A program made the position numbers and the translations under genes. A DNA stretch of 42,323 bases from Candidatus Poribacteria bacterium (GTDB taxonomy: Bacteria; Poribacteria; WGA-4E; WGA-3G), in the NCBI GenBank assembly GCA_003635185.1, contig PYJA01000090.1:1-42323 (forward strand). The letters are read 5' to 3'. The notes beneath the pieces are model-generated. The model was given only the letters and a program-made list of their open reading frames with translations, had not been told where the DNA came from and did no database searches. Positions 8,657 through 17,107 of the stretch are shown here, piece by piece; position 1 is the stretch's first letter, and every line of letters begins with the position of its first letter.

Positions 8657-8685
8657 ATTTTATCATTTTTTTAGAATTTTGTCAA
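8657..8685 (-). promoter_or_regulatory. Sigma-70-type promoter for the mannose-6-phosphate isomerase-like gene
   Basis: On the minus strand TTGACA (8685-8680), a 17-nt AT-rich spacer, and TAAAAT (8662-8657). It lies about 30 nt upstream of the start codon at 8625. Confidence 0.75.
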
Positions 8686-8801
8686 GTGGCTTTTTTGGAT
8701 GGCAGGGTAATTTAGTTTTCGGTTTTTCTGCTATATTTTTCACGTTTCAATATAAACCAACTGTCCGTCGGGTAGAGTTTGCGAAACCCATAGGTGTCAA
8801 T

Positions 8802-9165
8802 TTAAGGATTTTCGGCATTTTGTAGAAGTCTAAAAGTTGTGTGTTTACCAATGCTTCGTATCCTCCTATCATCGTTAGATATAATCTGTTTTATATCCCT
8901 AAGCGTTTGGCGTAATGCTGTTTTGGATTTGTGAAAACTGATTGTAAGTTGGCGGGCGTATAACCCGACAAGTTCTGCTGTTTCGATAATATTGTAGCGT
9001 ATACATCTCCATCCAACAACCGCTTGACGGGAAACATCAACACCTAAAACCCGAGCAGTATTGGCAAGATCAGCATAACTGGCATCCGGGGATTCAAGCC
9101 ACCCGAATACCAGTGTCTGAATAAAGGCAGCACCTGTCCGTTTACGCTTCCTTGTCGGCTACATT
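8802..9165 (-). pseudogene. Decayed IS4-like transposase fragment
   Basis: The minus strand keeps an open frame of about 115 codons without a start codon; a TAG precedes it in frame. It begins KRKRTGAAFIQTLVFGWLES, followed by PDASYADLANTARVLGVDVS and RQAV. This resembles the N-terminal helical region of IS4-type transposases found in many copies in some bacterial genomes. The rest (ELVGLYARQLTISFHKSKTA ... IRSIGKHTTFRLLQNAENP) is weaker. No DDE catalytic core and no terminal inverted repeats are seen, so this is a remnant. The assignment rests on my recollection of the family pattern. Confidence 0.5.
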
Positions 9166-9455
9166 TTGGAATATCTCTTGCATTATGTTAGAAACTTGTG
9201 TTAGTATAGACATTTACCAAATTAACGCGATTCCTCTCGGTAGGCAGGAATGCCTAAAGCAGCATGCGCGTGTGGCATGCTCCATGATTCATACCGTTGA
9301 TTTGGCGTTTTGAAAGCGCGCCTAATGCCAAAAAAGAAGATAAATCCAATTAATTCGGTATTATATGTAGCAACTTGGGGTATAAGTAAAACTAACACCC
9401 CTCATATAATTGTGAAACGGTGTTGGACAAAAGTTATTTAGTATAACTCGTTAGC
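9166..9455. other. Intergenic stretch with palindromes, no gene seen
   Basis: Contains a partial relative of the 'aatgcctaaa ... attcataccgttgatttggcg' element (about 9246-9305) and a GCATGC..GCATGC hairpin near 9263-9280. Nothing here codes convincingly. Confidence 0.6.
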
Positions 9456-10463
9456 TTAGCCTCGGTTCCCCTTGAACACGGCATAAAGGTACCAAAACGC
9501 GGGGACTAACAGAATACCGCCAATGACAATAACGATCAACACGGGTCGAAGCACGGAATCGGGGGCAGCAGTGTTTGAAAATGTAAGGTTTGGTGCAACA
9601 AGATAAGGAAACTGTGCTAATCCCCAACCGAAAATAATCAGGACGACCTGTATCGGAACGAGCACACGTGCAAGTTGAAAGTAGCGCTTCCAAATTGACC
9701 AAATAGCACAGATTGCTACTGCGCCAGTCAATAGATGAAACGGAATTGACCAGACACTATTGCCCAATCCTTGTCGGATTGAAGGAGCACCTTTGGCAGA
9801 CAAAACAAAACTAATTCCTGCCATTGCACCTACGCTTACTGCTGCGATAAGCGCCCGTACGCGAAAATCTTCCTGCAATTCTGAATCTTTAGTTTCAAGA
9901 GTAAGATAAACGGCAGCGATCAACGCACAGAGCGTCAATGTAAAAAAGCCAATTGCAAATGGAAATAGAGCAAACCACGATGAGAAAAAATCGGTGTCTA
10001 CGGTGCCAGTTTCTACATCTACCTGAATTGTCCCTGATGCTACTGCACCTAAGGTAACACCCAACATTATAGGCGTAATAACGCTTGCAATGGCAAATAC
10101 ACGACTCCATCTGAGGTGGGTTTTATCTGATTGATCGTCATAGGTACGAAATACAAATGCTGCGCCACGAAGCACAATGCCGATGAGCATTAAGGTAAGT
10201 GGAATATGCAATGCAGTGCCGATTGTGGCAAATGCAACTGGGAATGCCACAAAGAGCAGCACGATAATAACAATTAGCCAGACATGGTTCGCCTCCCAGA
10301 TAGGCGCGAGTGCATTTGTGATAAGATTGCGCTGTGCTTTCGCTCTGTGCCCTGTGGCAAATAGGTCCCATACGCCACCCCCAAAATCAGCACCGCCTGT
10401 CAGCATGTAGATAATCAGCGAAACTAACATCACGCCTGCAATCCAGATTTCAAGATTCGACAT
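9456..10463 (-). CDS. cydB: Cytochrome bd ubiquinol oxidase subunit II
   Basis: 335 residues with eight to nine hydrophobic helices. The signature near the N-terminus is MLTGGADFGGGVWDLFA (the GFDLGVG-type motif), followed by APIWEANHVWLI (the W-E-x-N-H-V-W motif), all diagnostic for CydB. With CydA it forms the high-affinity quinol oxidase that reduces O2 to water. The start is the ATG at 10463, because GGAGGGAACTTTA immediately precedes it; a frame extension to 10514 has no site. It is separated from cydA by a methyltransferase gene, which is unusual. Confidence 0.95.
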   Translation of the reverse strand: MSNLEIWIAGVMLVSLIIYMLTGGADFGGGVWDLFATGHRAKAQRNLITNALAPIWEANHVWLIVIIVLLFVAFPVAFATIGTALHIPLTLMLIGIVLRGAAFVFRTYDDQSDKTHLRWSRVFAIASVITPIMLGVTLGAVASGTIQVDVETGTVDTDFFSSWFALFPFAIGFFTLTLCALIAAVYLTLETKDSELQEDFRVRALIAAVSVGAMAGISFVLSAKGAPSIRQGLGNSVWSIPFHLLTGAVAICAIWSIWKRYFQLARVLVPIQVVLIIFGWGLAQFPYLVAPNLTFSNTAAPDSVLRPVLIVIVIGGILLVPAFWYLYAVFKGNRG

Positions 10464-10595
10464 TAAAGTTCCCTCCAAAGGCAATGAGTACTTTAAAGAA
10501 GCGGCTGTAATCAATGCGTCGCAGCAATCTATTTAACTTCTCTCGTCTTCAAATGTAAGATTGTAAACAGATTCATAAACTCCGTAAATGAAATT

Positions 10596-11399
10596 TTAGT
10601 CAACCCGACCTATGTATAAGATATGTGCAGCCATGTCCACTATGGCAGGTTCTGTTGCTGTTTCCATGATTAACTCAACCCAACGTTCCCACTTTGTTGT
10701 GTTTTCTGCTGCTTTATTGGTCGCTGCAGATAGCCCTGTTGAAAGTCCTTCACAACCTACCATTTCCAGTGTGGTCAATCCACATGATTCAGCAAGTTGC
10801 TGAAGTTCGCCAGCCCGGAAAAAATGCCATAGACTATCTTGCACGAGGTTATTACCTTTTCCTTCCTTTATTAACTCCCAGTACTGGGGTATTATCAGTT
10901 CCTGACTTGCACGACTAAGAACGGTACGCAGCATTGCAAGATAACCCATAACAGAAATACAGACAATCGCCCCAGATTTAGCAACCCGAACCAATTCAGA
11001 GGCAGCTTGGGTCCGCTCGGTTTCATCACTGATATGTGTTAACGGACCGCCGAGACATAGCACCGTATCAAAGTCATTCGTGTTGAAACGTGATAGGTCT
11101 CGTATATCTCCAACAATCGACGCTATCAGGCGGCTCGAAACGGATTTAGGCTCTAACCTAATTTTTTCTTCAGCAAAAGTAGTGTATGTTGCATCAATAT
11201 CCAAGAGAACGACATCATAACCTAATCGACAAAGTTCAAGGGCATAACGTCCTGGTCCGCCACCTGCGTCTAAAATCCTCCCTGTCTCAGGTAGGTATTC
11301 CCGAAGGTAACGCATTGTCAGCAAAAACTCCAGTGAGTTATAAGCATCCTTCACAAGCCGATTCCATTCGCCAGTTTGGACTCTGGTTTTTTCTTTCAT
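10596..11399 (-). CDS. Class I SAM-dependent methyltransferase between cydA and cydB
   Basis: 267 residues with a Rossmann methyltransferase core. Motif I is LDAGGGPGRYALEL (residues 43-56). The acidic end of strand 2 is LLDID, then IVGDIRDLSRF and the post-motif strand DTVLCLGGPLTHI. The cap and substrate region are not assignable, so the substrate (small molecule, quinone, protein) is unknown. It lies 48 nt after cydA and 132 nt before cydB, all on the same strand, so co-transcription is plausible. A link to quinone or haem chemistry is only a guess from position. The ATG at 11399 has no strong ribosome binding site. Confidence 0.85.
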   Translation of the reverse strand: MKEKTRVQTGEWNRLVKDAYNSLEFLLTMRYLREYLPETGRILDAGGGPGRYALELCRLGYDVVLLDIDATYTTFAEEKIRLEPKSVSSRLIASIVGDIRDLSRFNTNDFDTVLCLGGPLTHISDETERTQAASELVRVAKSGAIVCISVMGYLAMLRTVLSRASQELIIPQYWELIKEGKGNNLVQDSLWHFFRAGELQQLAESCGLTTLEMVGCEGLSTGLSAATNKAAENTTKWERWVELIMETATEPAIVDMAAHILYIGRVD

Positions 11400-11447
11400 T
11401 GATTCTATCTCAGAAACTCAATACAGAACAATTGGTGTAGGTTTTGG

Positions 11448-12737
11448 TTAGTTTAAAAAGATTTGACGGCGCATCAAGATAACAACGATAATCGAAAGAA
11501 ATATGTAAAGGACAGTAAATCCAATGAACGGCACAACGAGATGCGGCATAAGTGTTACTGCCTCTGCTGTCCGCATATAACCATAGATAATCCACGGTTG
11601 TCGTCCAACTTCTGTAACAGTCCAACCGGCTTCTATGGCAATAAATCCAAGCGGTGTGCAGTATGAGACGAACCTAAGATACCAACTATTCACAGGCAAC
11701 CCCTTTTGTCTCCATGCCAACCATCCGCCAAGGATCCCTGCGACAATCATCACTATCCCGCACGCAACCATAATCTGAAAAGCAAAATGCACAATTGCAA
11801 CAGGCGGACGATCTTCGGGTGGCACGTCTTTGAGTCCCATAATCTCAGCATTAAAGTCAAAGTGTGCAAGAAAACTGAGTGCCTTCGGAATTTCTATAGC
11901 GTATCGGGTGACTTCTGCCTCTTCGTCTGGAATACCGCCTATGCGTAGAGGCGCGCCGCGTTCGGTTTCCCACTGCCCTTCCATTGCCGCGAGTTTGATA
12001 GGTTGATGTTTGGCAAGCCGTTTGGCACTGATGTCACCAGAAATCGGTTGCAGAAGTGCAACTACCCCTCCAACGCATAGGGCAATAGCGAATGCTTTTC
12101 TATGAAAAGGGTTCTGTGGATCGCGTCTCAGAAAATAGGCATGGATACCAGCAACTGCAAATCCGACTGCGAGAAATGCGGCTAAAGTCATGTGAAGTGC
12201 TTGGCTGAATGAGGAAGGGTTTAGCATTGCTGCAATGGGATCAATGTTGGTAACTTTACCCTCAATAATCGAAAAACCTGTTGGCGTGTTCATCCAAGCA
12301 TTAGCGGTTACAACAAAGATACCCGACAGCATACCACCTACTAACACCATTACACCAGCGAACCAGTGGACATTCTTTGGGACACGTTCCCACCCATATA
12401 AATAGATACCGAGAAAGATTGCCTCAACAAAGAACGCTAATCCCTCTAACGAAAACGGCATGCCGATAATCGGACCAGCGTAAGCCATAAAAGTCGGCCA
12501 CAACAAGCCGAGTTCAAAGGACAACACAGTTCCTGATACCGCTCCCACAGCAAACATAATGGCGGTACCCTTTGACCATTTTTTTGCGAGTGTGAGATAA
12601 GTTTCGTCCTTCGTTTTTAGCCACATCCCCTCGGCAATTACCATGAGCAACGGCATCGCTATACCAACGGAGGCGAAAATAATGTGAAAGGCAAGAGACA
12701 TCGCCATCTGCGCGCGTGCTGCCAATAGGTCTTCCAT
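11448..12737 (-). CDS. cydA: Cytochrome bd ubiquinol oxidase subunit I
   Basis: 429 residues, the short-Q-loop length. Haem ligand H18 is in MSLAFHIIFA and H182 is in ALHMTLAAF. The proton-path acids E98 and E105 are in SLEGLAFFVEAIFLG. The Q-loop quinol motif is KLAAMEGQWET (Lys and Glu five apart, as in E. coli K252/E257). The C-terminal GRQPW signature is present. It catalyses quinol oxidation and O2 reduction in the cytoplasmic membrane. A weak GGTAAAG precedes the ATG. A terminator-like hairpin belonging to the upstream dioxygenase gene ends only about 20 nt before the start, so its promoter must overlap that hairpin or lie further upstream. Confidence 0.97.
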   Translation of the reverse strand: MEDLLAARAQMAMSLAFHIIFASVGIAMPLLMVIAEGMWLKTKDETYLTLAKKWSKGTAIMFAVGAVSGTVLSFELGLLWPTFMAYAGPIIGMPFSLEGLAFFVEAIFLGIYLYGWERVPKNVHWFAGVMVLVGGMLSGIFVVTANAWMNTPTGFSIIEGKVTNIDPIAAMLNPSSFSQALHMTLAAFLAVGFAVAGIHAYFLRRDPQNPFHRKAFAIALCVGGVVALLQPISGDISAKRLAKHQPIKLAAMEGQWETERGAPLRIGGIPDEEAEVTRYAIEIPKALSFLAHFDFNAEIMGLKDVPPEDRPPVAIVHFAFQIMVACGIVMIVAGILGGWLAWRQKGLPVNSWYLRFVSYCTPLGFIAIEAGWTVTEVGRQPWIIYGYMRTAEAVTLMPHLVVPFIGFTVLYIFLSIIVVILMRRQIFLN

Positions 12738-12759
12738 ACAACTTTACCCACAACAAAAT

Positions 12760-12780
12760 AGGCGGGCAAAAAACCCGCCT
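12760..12780 (-). terminator. Hairpin terminator after the PhyH-type gene
   Basis: AGGCGGG and CCCGCCT form a 7-bp GC-rich stem with a T-rich loop. On the minus strand it is followed by ATTTTGTTG. It starts 16 nt after the stop of the upstream dioxygenase gene and lies just before cydA, so partial read-through or attenuation into cydA is possible. Confidence 0.6.
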
Positions 12781-12796
12781 AAAAACACCGAAATGA

Positions 12797-13621
12797 CTAT
12801 GCAACCCACGGATCAAGACCGAGAAGTTTTTTTCCTAAAGGTGTCAACTCAGCGGTTTTACCTTCATTATGCTCTTTCTCTTTCTGGTTTTTTCCGAGTC
12901 CGGTTAGTCTTTCACGCCATCCTGTGACACGGTGTTCATTAGTATCTTTACCATCGTTTGGTGCGGGGGACATTGTGATGTATTGTGCCATACGGGGACG
13001 TACAGCAGAGTTTGGGCTACTACCGTGCGGTAGCGCACTGTGCCAAATAACCAAATCACCTGCCTTCCCTGCTACAGGAACTCCTTCATTCTGATATTCG
13101 CGTATCACGCGGCGTGGGTCAGCATCAGCTGGGAGGTCTTTCAACCATTCTTCCAATTTTCGATGAAAACCGGGGATACATGTAAATGCCCCTTGATTAC
13201 CTGGGGTATCTACCAAATACAGGACACCTTGGACCTTTAACCGAACTGGCATATCTAACGACATATCCCAATGCAAGTAGGGACCTGGGAACTTCCAATC
13301 ATCGCGTTCAGGCGGATTCATGCTGGCACGGTCGAAACTCACCCAGAGTTTTTCGTTCCCCCAAATTTCTGTGAACGCTTGATGCACGCGTGGATATTGT
13401 CGGTTATCCCATAACGCTTGATGTTGGTAGATTTCTACCATGATGCCCCGTCGCGGCGGATCCTCAGGATACCAACTATCCGGATCCTCGCCATCCATTT
13501 CAAGAAAGTCCCATACAGCTTGTTCTGCAGCACGGCAGTTTTCAAGCGGAACAGCCTCACGGACAACGACATAGCCATTTTCTTCCCAAAATTCTAAGTC
13601 TTCTTTACTAAAAACAGGCAT
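12797..13621 (-). CDS. Phytanoyl-CoA dioxygenase (PhyH) family Fe(II)/2-oxoglutarate oxygenase
   Basis: 274 residues. The double-stranded beta-helix iron site is complete: H117-W-D119 in YLHWDMSLD and H199 in SALPHGSSPN. A 2-oxoglutarate-binding arginine follows in SAVRPRMAQY (R208 or R210). The family hydroxylates a wide range of small molecules, so the substrate is not predictable. The C-terminus is a Lys/Glu-rich extension ending TPLGKKLLGLDPWVA. The ATG at 13621 has TTGGAGAAACTC just before it; a TTG four codons earlier would use the site itself and is rejected. Such genes are abundant in Poribacteria, which is part of my reason for that placement. Confidence 0.88.
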   Translation of the reverse strand: MPVFSKEDLEFWEENGYVVVREAVPLENCRAAEQAVWDFLEMDGEDPDSWYPEDPPRRGIMVEIYQHQALWDNRQYPRVHQAFTEIWGNEKLWVSFDRASMNPPERDDWKFPGPYLHWDMSLDMPVRLKVQGVLYLVDTPGNQGAFTCIPGFHRKLEEWLKDLPADADPRRVIREYQNEGVPVAGKAGDLVIWHSALPHGSSPNSAVRPRMAQYITMSPAPNDGKDTNEHRVTGWRERLTGLGKNQKEKEHNEGKTAELTPLGKKLLGLDPWVA

Positions 13622-13785
13622 GAGTTTCTCCAATATTTGGTACAGTCTATACTTATGCTATATAACAACGCGCTTACAAAGCACGTCTGCCATGTAAAAA
13701 TTGGTTACTAAAATTCAACTTTTGTTTTTGGTGATATTAACTATCCATAAAAGAATATTGGACGATTTGCATAACAAATAAAGGC

Positions 13786-14469
13786 TTATGATGTGAAATG
13801 TTTCCGAGCGTACTCAAGACGTTCTGGAACTCCAATATCAATCCATTCAGTTTCGATTTTGTGAACGTAAAGTTGGGATAGGTAAGGAAAGACATCCCGT
13901 TCAATAGAAAAAACATCCTTTTGTGGAAAAGCATTAATGATAGAACGGTTAAAAAGAAAAACGGCACCGTTAGCACAACCGGGACGCGCTACTTGCTGCT
14001 TTTCCCTGAACTCGGTAATTCGCCCCTGTGCGTCAGCAACAATTTCACCGTAGGATGTAAGATCGGGTACCGAAATACCAAGCAGTAATCCCTCCATTTC
14101 TGGGCGCAGACAAGACAACATATTGGCTAAAGGGAAGTTTCTCAACAGAATGTCACCATGTAAAACAAAGACAGGAAAGTCGTGAACCAAACGAAATGCG
14201 TTTTTAATTGCGCCTCCTGTTCCAAGCGGTTTATCTTCTTTAGCATATCGGATTTTCACACCAGCACATTTTTTCCCGACCTGTTTATATAGCACGTCAT
14301 GTAGATGCCCAGAAGCAAGAATTACTTCAATTACACCAGCCTCAGCTAAAAGTTTTAACTGCCATTCTAAAACGGTGCGGTCACCAATTTTCAGCAGGAC
14401 CTTCGGAAGTTTTTCTGTTGTCTTACCAAGTCTTGTGGAAAGTCCACCACAGAGAATAATCGCTTGCAT
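13786..14469 (-). CDS. Sugar-1-phosphate nucleotidyltransferase (HddC-like)
   Basis: 227 residues of the NTP-transferase fold. The N-terminus AIILCGGLSTRLGKTTEKLP then K matches the nucleotide-binding GGxGTRL..PK motif. KPLGTGGAIKNA and LHGDILL follow, the latter carrying the metal-binding Asp. Length and motif spacing resemble D-glycero-D-manno-heptose-1-phosphate guanylyltransferase (HddC) and short mannose-1-phosphate guanylyltransferases. No left-handed beta-helix domain is present. It should make an NDP-sugar for surface polysaccharide. AAGGAAAGGACTTC precedes the ATG. No other heptose genes are nearby, so the substrate is open. Confidence 0.82.
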   Translation of the reverse strand: MQAIILCGGLSTRLGKTTEKLPKVLLKIGDRTVLEWQLKLLAEAGVIEVILASGHLHDVLYKQVGKKCAGVKIRYAKEDKPLGTGGAIKNAFRLVHDFPVFVLHGDILLRNFPLANMLSCLRPEMEGLLLGISVPDLTSYGEIVADAQGRITEFREKQQVARPGCANGAVFLFNRSIINAFPQKDVFSIERDVFPYLSQLYVHKIETEWIDIGVPERLEYARKHFTS

Positions 14470-14618
14470 GAAGTCCTTTCCTTAGTGGACTGTGAACATT
14501 TTCTAACATTGATTCAGGTAAGAGTCATAAAAATTTCTTGACATTTCACGGATAATGACCTTGTTTTCAGGAGTCCGCATTTGCCTGAGCTTGACCTATG
14601 TTTGTATATGCTTGCTTT

Positions 14619-15671
14619 CTATGTCCTCAGAGCATTTAAGAATGCCTCAACACTCGGAGTTTGCAATGCGGAAACAACCAGCTGCTTCAGTTGTTCGAGA
14701 TTAGAAATTGATTTAAGTGCTTGTTCTATGTTATGTAAGTCACTTTTAGGGAACTGTGTTGTAAGTATTGAGAGTATATTTTCCACGGTGGTTTCGCGCG
14801 CCCCTTGTTCAATACCTTGTTCGATTAGCACTTGCGCCATTGATTCTGCCATGGGAGTCACCTCCATTTGTTGTGTGTTTTGGTCTATGAGTTGGACAAG
14901 TTCTTCATGTTCTGCTGCGGGTCTGCGATGTAGTATCAATGAAATGAGATACTTTATCGCCTCTTCCATTTGTCCCTTTTGGCCCGGATCAAGTGTGCCA
15001 AGATAGTCAACTGCGTCTACTAAAGCACGGCTGATCGTTTCCTTATCTGCGTGTTCCTGCTGAAGCACGGTCATCAACCATCCGAAAGGATGATCGGTTT
15101 TCGTCAATGTTTCTGCATCTGTTTCCTTGACGCTGAGAAACAGTATCTCACAATGTGGTACAAACCGTGTGAGTTCATCTGGGATGTTCATAATAGCGTC
15201 AAGCTGCAGGGGCGTTTTCCAAGTGCGATCGCCCGTATAAAACACTATGGGGAGTATTGGTGTTAACCGCCGCTCTGCTTTTGGCACGTTGTTTTGCTCC
15301 CATGTTCTGCGTTCTGTGTCCCATATCATCAGCATGTAAAATAGCATTCGAAATCCCATTGTCTCGTCCACTGTGGACTGATGTTCAATGAGAATATAAA
15401 TAACGATCTCACCGGTTTGCCCTTCACCTTTAAACGGTACACGATAGACGAGGTCCGATTCCTGCGCTCTGAATATCTCCAGCACAAAACTCCTCTTAAT
15501 CTGGTCAATCCGCTCAAAATCCATCTTTTCTGATAGGTCGCCAGCAAGGATCTGGACTAAGCATCGCAAATTTTCTGTGTTTTGGAGCAACCATCTTGCG
15601 CTCTGATCAGGATAATGTTCAGTCGGTGTCCTCCAAAAATCAACGATTTGTTGTTCGTTTCTATTTTCCAT
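14619..15671 (-). CDS. Rpn family recombination-promoting nuclease / transposase_31 protein
   Basis: 350 residues. The N-terminal domain (about 1-250) fits the Rpn/YhgA-like PD-(D/E)XK family: DFWRTPTEHYPDQSARWLLQ, then ESDLVYRV with the metal Asp, and IVIYILIEHQS with the E-x-Q core of the nuclease. LPIVFYTGDRTW and FGWLMTVLQQEH follow. The C-terminal 100 residues are helical, with repeated EQGIEQGARET-type sequence typical of these proteins. Known members cut DNA and raise recombination; they spread as mobile genes. It follows yraN by 47 nt on the same strand. Confidence 0.85.
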   Translation of the reverse strand: MENRNEQQIVDFWRTPTEHYPDQSARWLLQNTENLRCLVQILAGDLSEKMDFERIDQIKRSFVLEIFRAQESDLVYRVPFKGEGQTGEIVIYILIEHQSTVDETMGFRMLFYMLMIWDTERRTWEQNNVPKAERRLTPILPIVFYTGDRTWKTPLQLDAIMNIPDELTRFVPHCEILFLSVKETDAETLTKTDHPFGWLMTVLQQEHADKETISRALVDAVDYLGTLDPGQKGQMEEAIKYLISLILHRRPAAEHEELVQLIDQNTQQMEVTPMAESMAQVLIEQGIEQGARETTVENILSILTTQFPKSDLHNIEQALKSISNLEQLKQLVVSALQTPSVEAFLNALRT

Positions 15672-15718
15672 GAACTCTTACAATACATGCTGCCAAATAC
15701 TGAACATATCGTTCCTTT

Positions 15719-16102
15719 TCAAATAGTTTCGGGAATAAAATCAAATGCGTTTTCAATCTGCTCAAGTCGTAGCAATTCAAATTGTGGTGACAGATGGATT
15801 GCAATTACATCAAAACGGCAAGGGACATCTAATAGGTTTTGTGTTTGTAAATATGCCAATGCAATTTTGGAAATTTGCCGTTGCTTCTGTTCTGTCACAG
15901 CGTACTGTGGCAAACCATATTTTAAACTACGCCGCGTTTTTACCTCAACAAAAACGATTCTTTTACCTTGCTGAGCAATCAGGTCAATTTCACCACGTTG
16001 GAAACGGTAATTTTGTGCAAGAATCTGGTAACCTTGTGTTTTAAGATGTTCTGCAGCAAATGTTTCACCGATTTTTGCAATGTTCGGCCGTGAACGCCGC
16101 AT
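15719..16102 (-). CDS. yraN: YraN/UPF0102 family nuclease-like protein
   Basis: 127 residues, typical for UPF0102. The PD-(D/E)XK core is intact: E38 and D40 in RGEIDLIAQ, then E53-V-K55 in FVEVKTRR. The N-terminal helix GETFAAEHLKTQGYQILAQN is the family signature. The function is poorly known; a nuclease role, possibly linked to DNA uptake or recombination, is inferred from the fold. GAGGAAATTCAA precedes the ATG. It sits directly after rnhB, as in many bacteria. Confidence 0.92.
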   Translation of the reverse strand: MRRSRPNIAKIGETFAAEHLKTQGYQILAQNYRFQRGEIDLIAQQGKRIVFVEVKTRRSLKYGLPQYAVTEQKQRQISKIALAYLQTQNLLDVPCRFDVIAIHLSPQFELLRLEQIENAFDFIPETI

Positions 16103-16139
16103 TTGAATTTCCTCGAATCATCGCAAAGTGATAGATTCT

Positions 16140-16733
16140 CTATGAATCTGATAACAATTTGAACGTATTCCTATGAATTGCTGAAGCACCGAACTGTGCT
16201 ATCGCTTGACGATGTTGTGCTGTAGGATATCCTTTGTGTTGCGCAAACCCGTAATTTGGATACGTTTGATGGAATTCAATCATCAGTCTGTCACGCGTCG
16301 TTTTCGCGATAACTGAAGCCGCAGCGATGGACAGACTCAAGTTATCACCTTTCGGAATTGCCTGCGCTGGAATGTTAGTTTTTGGCAGCTTAGAACCATC
16401 TACAAGCAGATAATCCGGTTGCGGTGTGAGTTGTTGGACAGCTTCTGCCATAGCCCGCAGCGCAGCTTGTAAGATATTAAGTTCCTCAATTAGACGATTA
16501 TCTACTGAACCGACACCAACCGAAATAGCAACATTTCGGATTTCATTAGCCAGCAATGATCGTTGTTTTGGAGTTAATTGCTTAGAATCTTTTAGACCGT
16601 CAATTTCACAAGCGACAGGCAGGATAACGGCAGCAGCAACGACCGGACCTGCTAATGCCCCTCTACCCGCCTCGTCAATCCCAGCAATTCGCTTGTATCC
16701 TTCCTGTCGGCAAGCGCGCTCAAAAGCGTACAT
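16140..16733 (-). CDS. rnhB: Ribonuclease HII
   Basis: 197 residues from the ATG at 16733, matching the E. coli enzyme (198). It removes ribonucleotides from DNA-RNA hybrids. The active-site acids are D20 and E21 in AGIDEAGRGALAGPVV, then the Asp in LKDSKQL and the Asp in LVDGSKLP. ASVIAKTTRDRLM is the conserved helix. A GTG nine codons earlier is in frame but would overlap rplS and has no ribosome binding site. With the ATG, the gap to rplS is 4 nt, so the two are probably translationally coupled. Confidence 0.95.
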   Translation of the reverse strand: MYAFERACRQEGYKRIAGIDEAGRGALAGPVVAAAVILPVACEIDGLKDSKQLTPKQRSLLANEIRNVAISVGVGSVDNRLIEELNILQAALRAMAEAVQQLTPQPDYLLVDGSKLPKTNIPAQAIPKGDNLSLSIAAASVIAKTTRDRLMIEFHQTYPNYGFAQHKGYPTAQHRQAIAQFGASAIHRNTFKLLSDS

Positions 16734-16737
16734 TTTG

Positions 16738-17082
16738 TTATCTTCTACGTTCCTTGACACGGGCAGATTTACCTGTACGGTCCCTCAAATAGTATAACTT
16801 TGCACGCCGAACAGCACCGTAACGAACAACTCGGATACTTTCTATATTGGGTGAATGCAGTGGAAATGTTCTTTCACTCCCTGTGCCAAATGCGACGCGT
16901 CGTACCGTAAAGGTAGCACGGGTTCCGCCATGTGCACGTCGAATCACGGTGCCTTCATAAGCTTGAAGGCGTTCCTTCTGTCCCTCTCGAATACGTGTAT
17001 TGACTCTAACGATGTCTCCAGGACTAAACTCAGGAATATCAGTTTTCTTATATTGATTTTCTACAGATTCAATCAAATTCAT
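16738..17082 (-). CDS. rplS: 50S ribosomal protein L19
   Basis: 114 residues, normal for L19. Conserved stretches include [49 protein letters not shown] and the basic tail [20 protein letters not shown]. The start at 17082 is fixed by AAAGGAGG about 8 nt upstream; a frame extension to 17124 would run into the upstream gene. It is the last ribosomal gene of the rpsP-trmD-rplS group. Confidence 0.98.
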   Translation of the reverse strand: MNLIESVENQYKKTDIPEFSPGDIVRVNTRIREGQKERLQAYEGTVIRRAHGGTRATFTVRRVAFGTGSERTFPLHSPNIESIRVVRYGAVRRAKLYYLRDRTGKSARVKERRR

Positions 17083-17107
17083 TGTTTTTTCCTCCTTTCT
17101 TTCGTAA

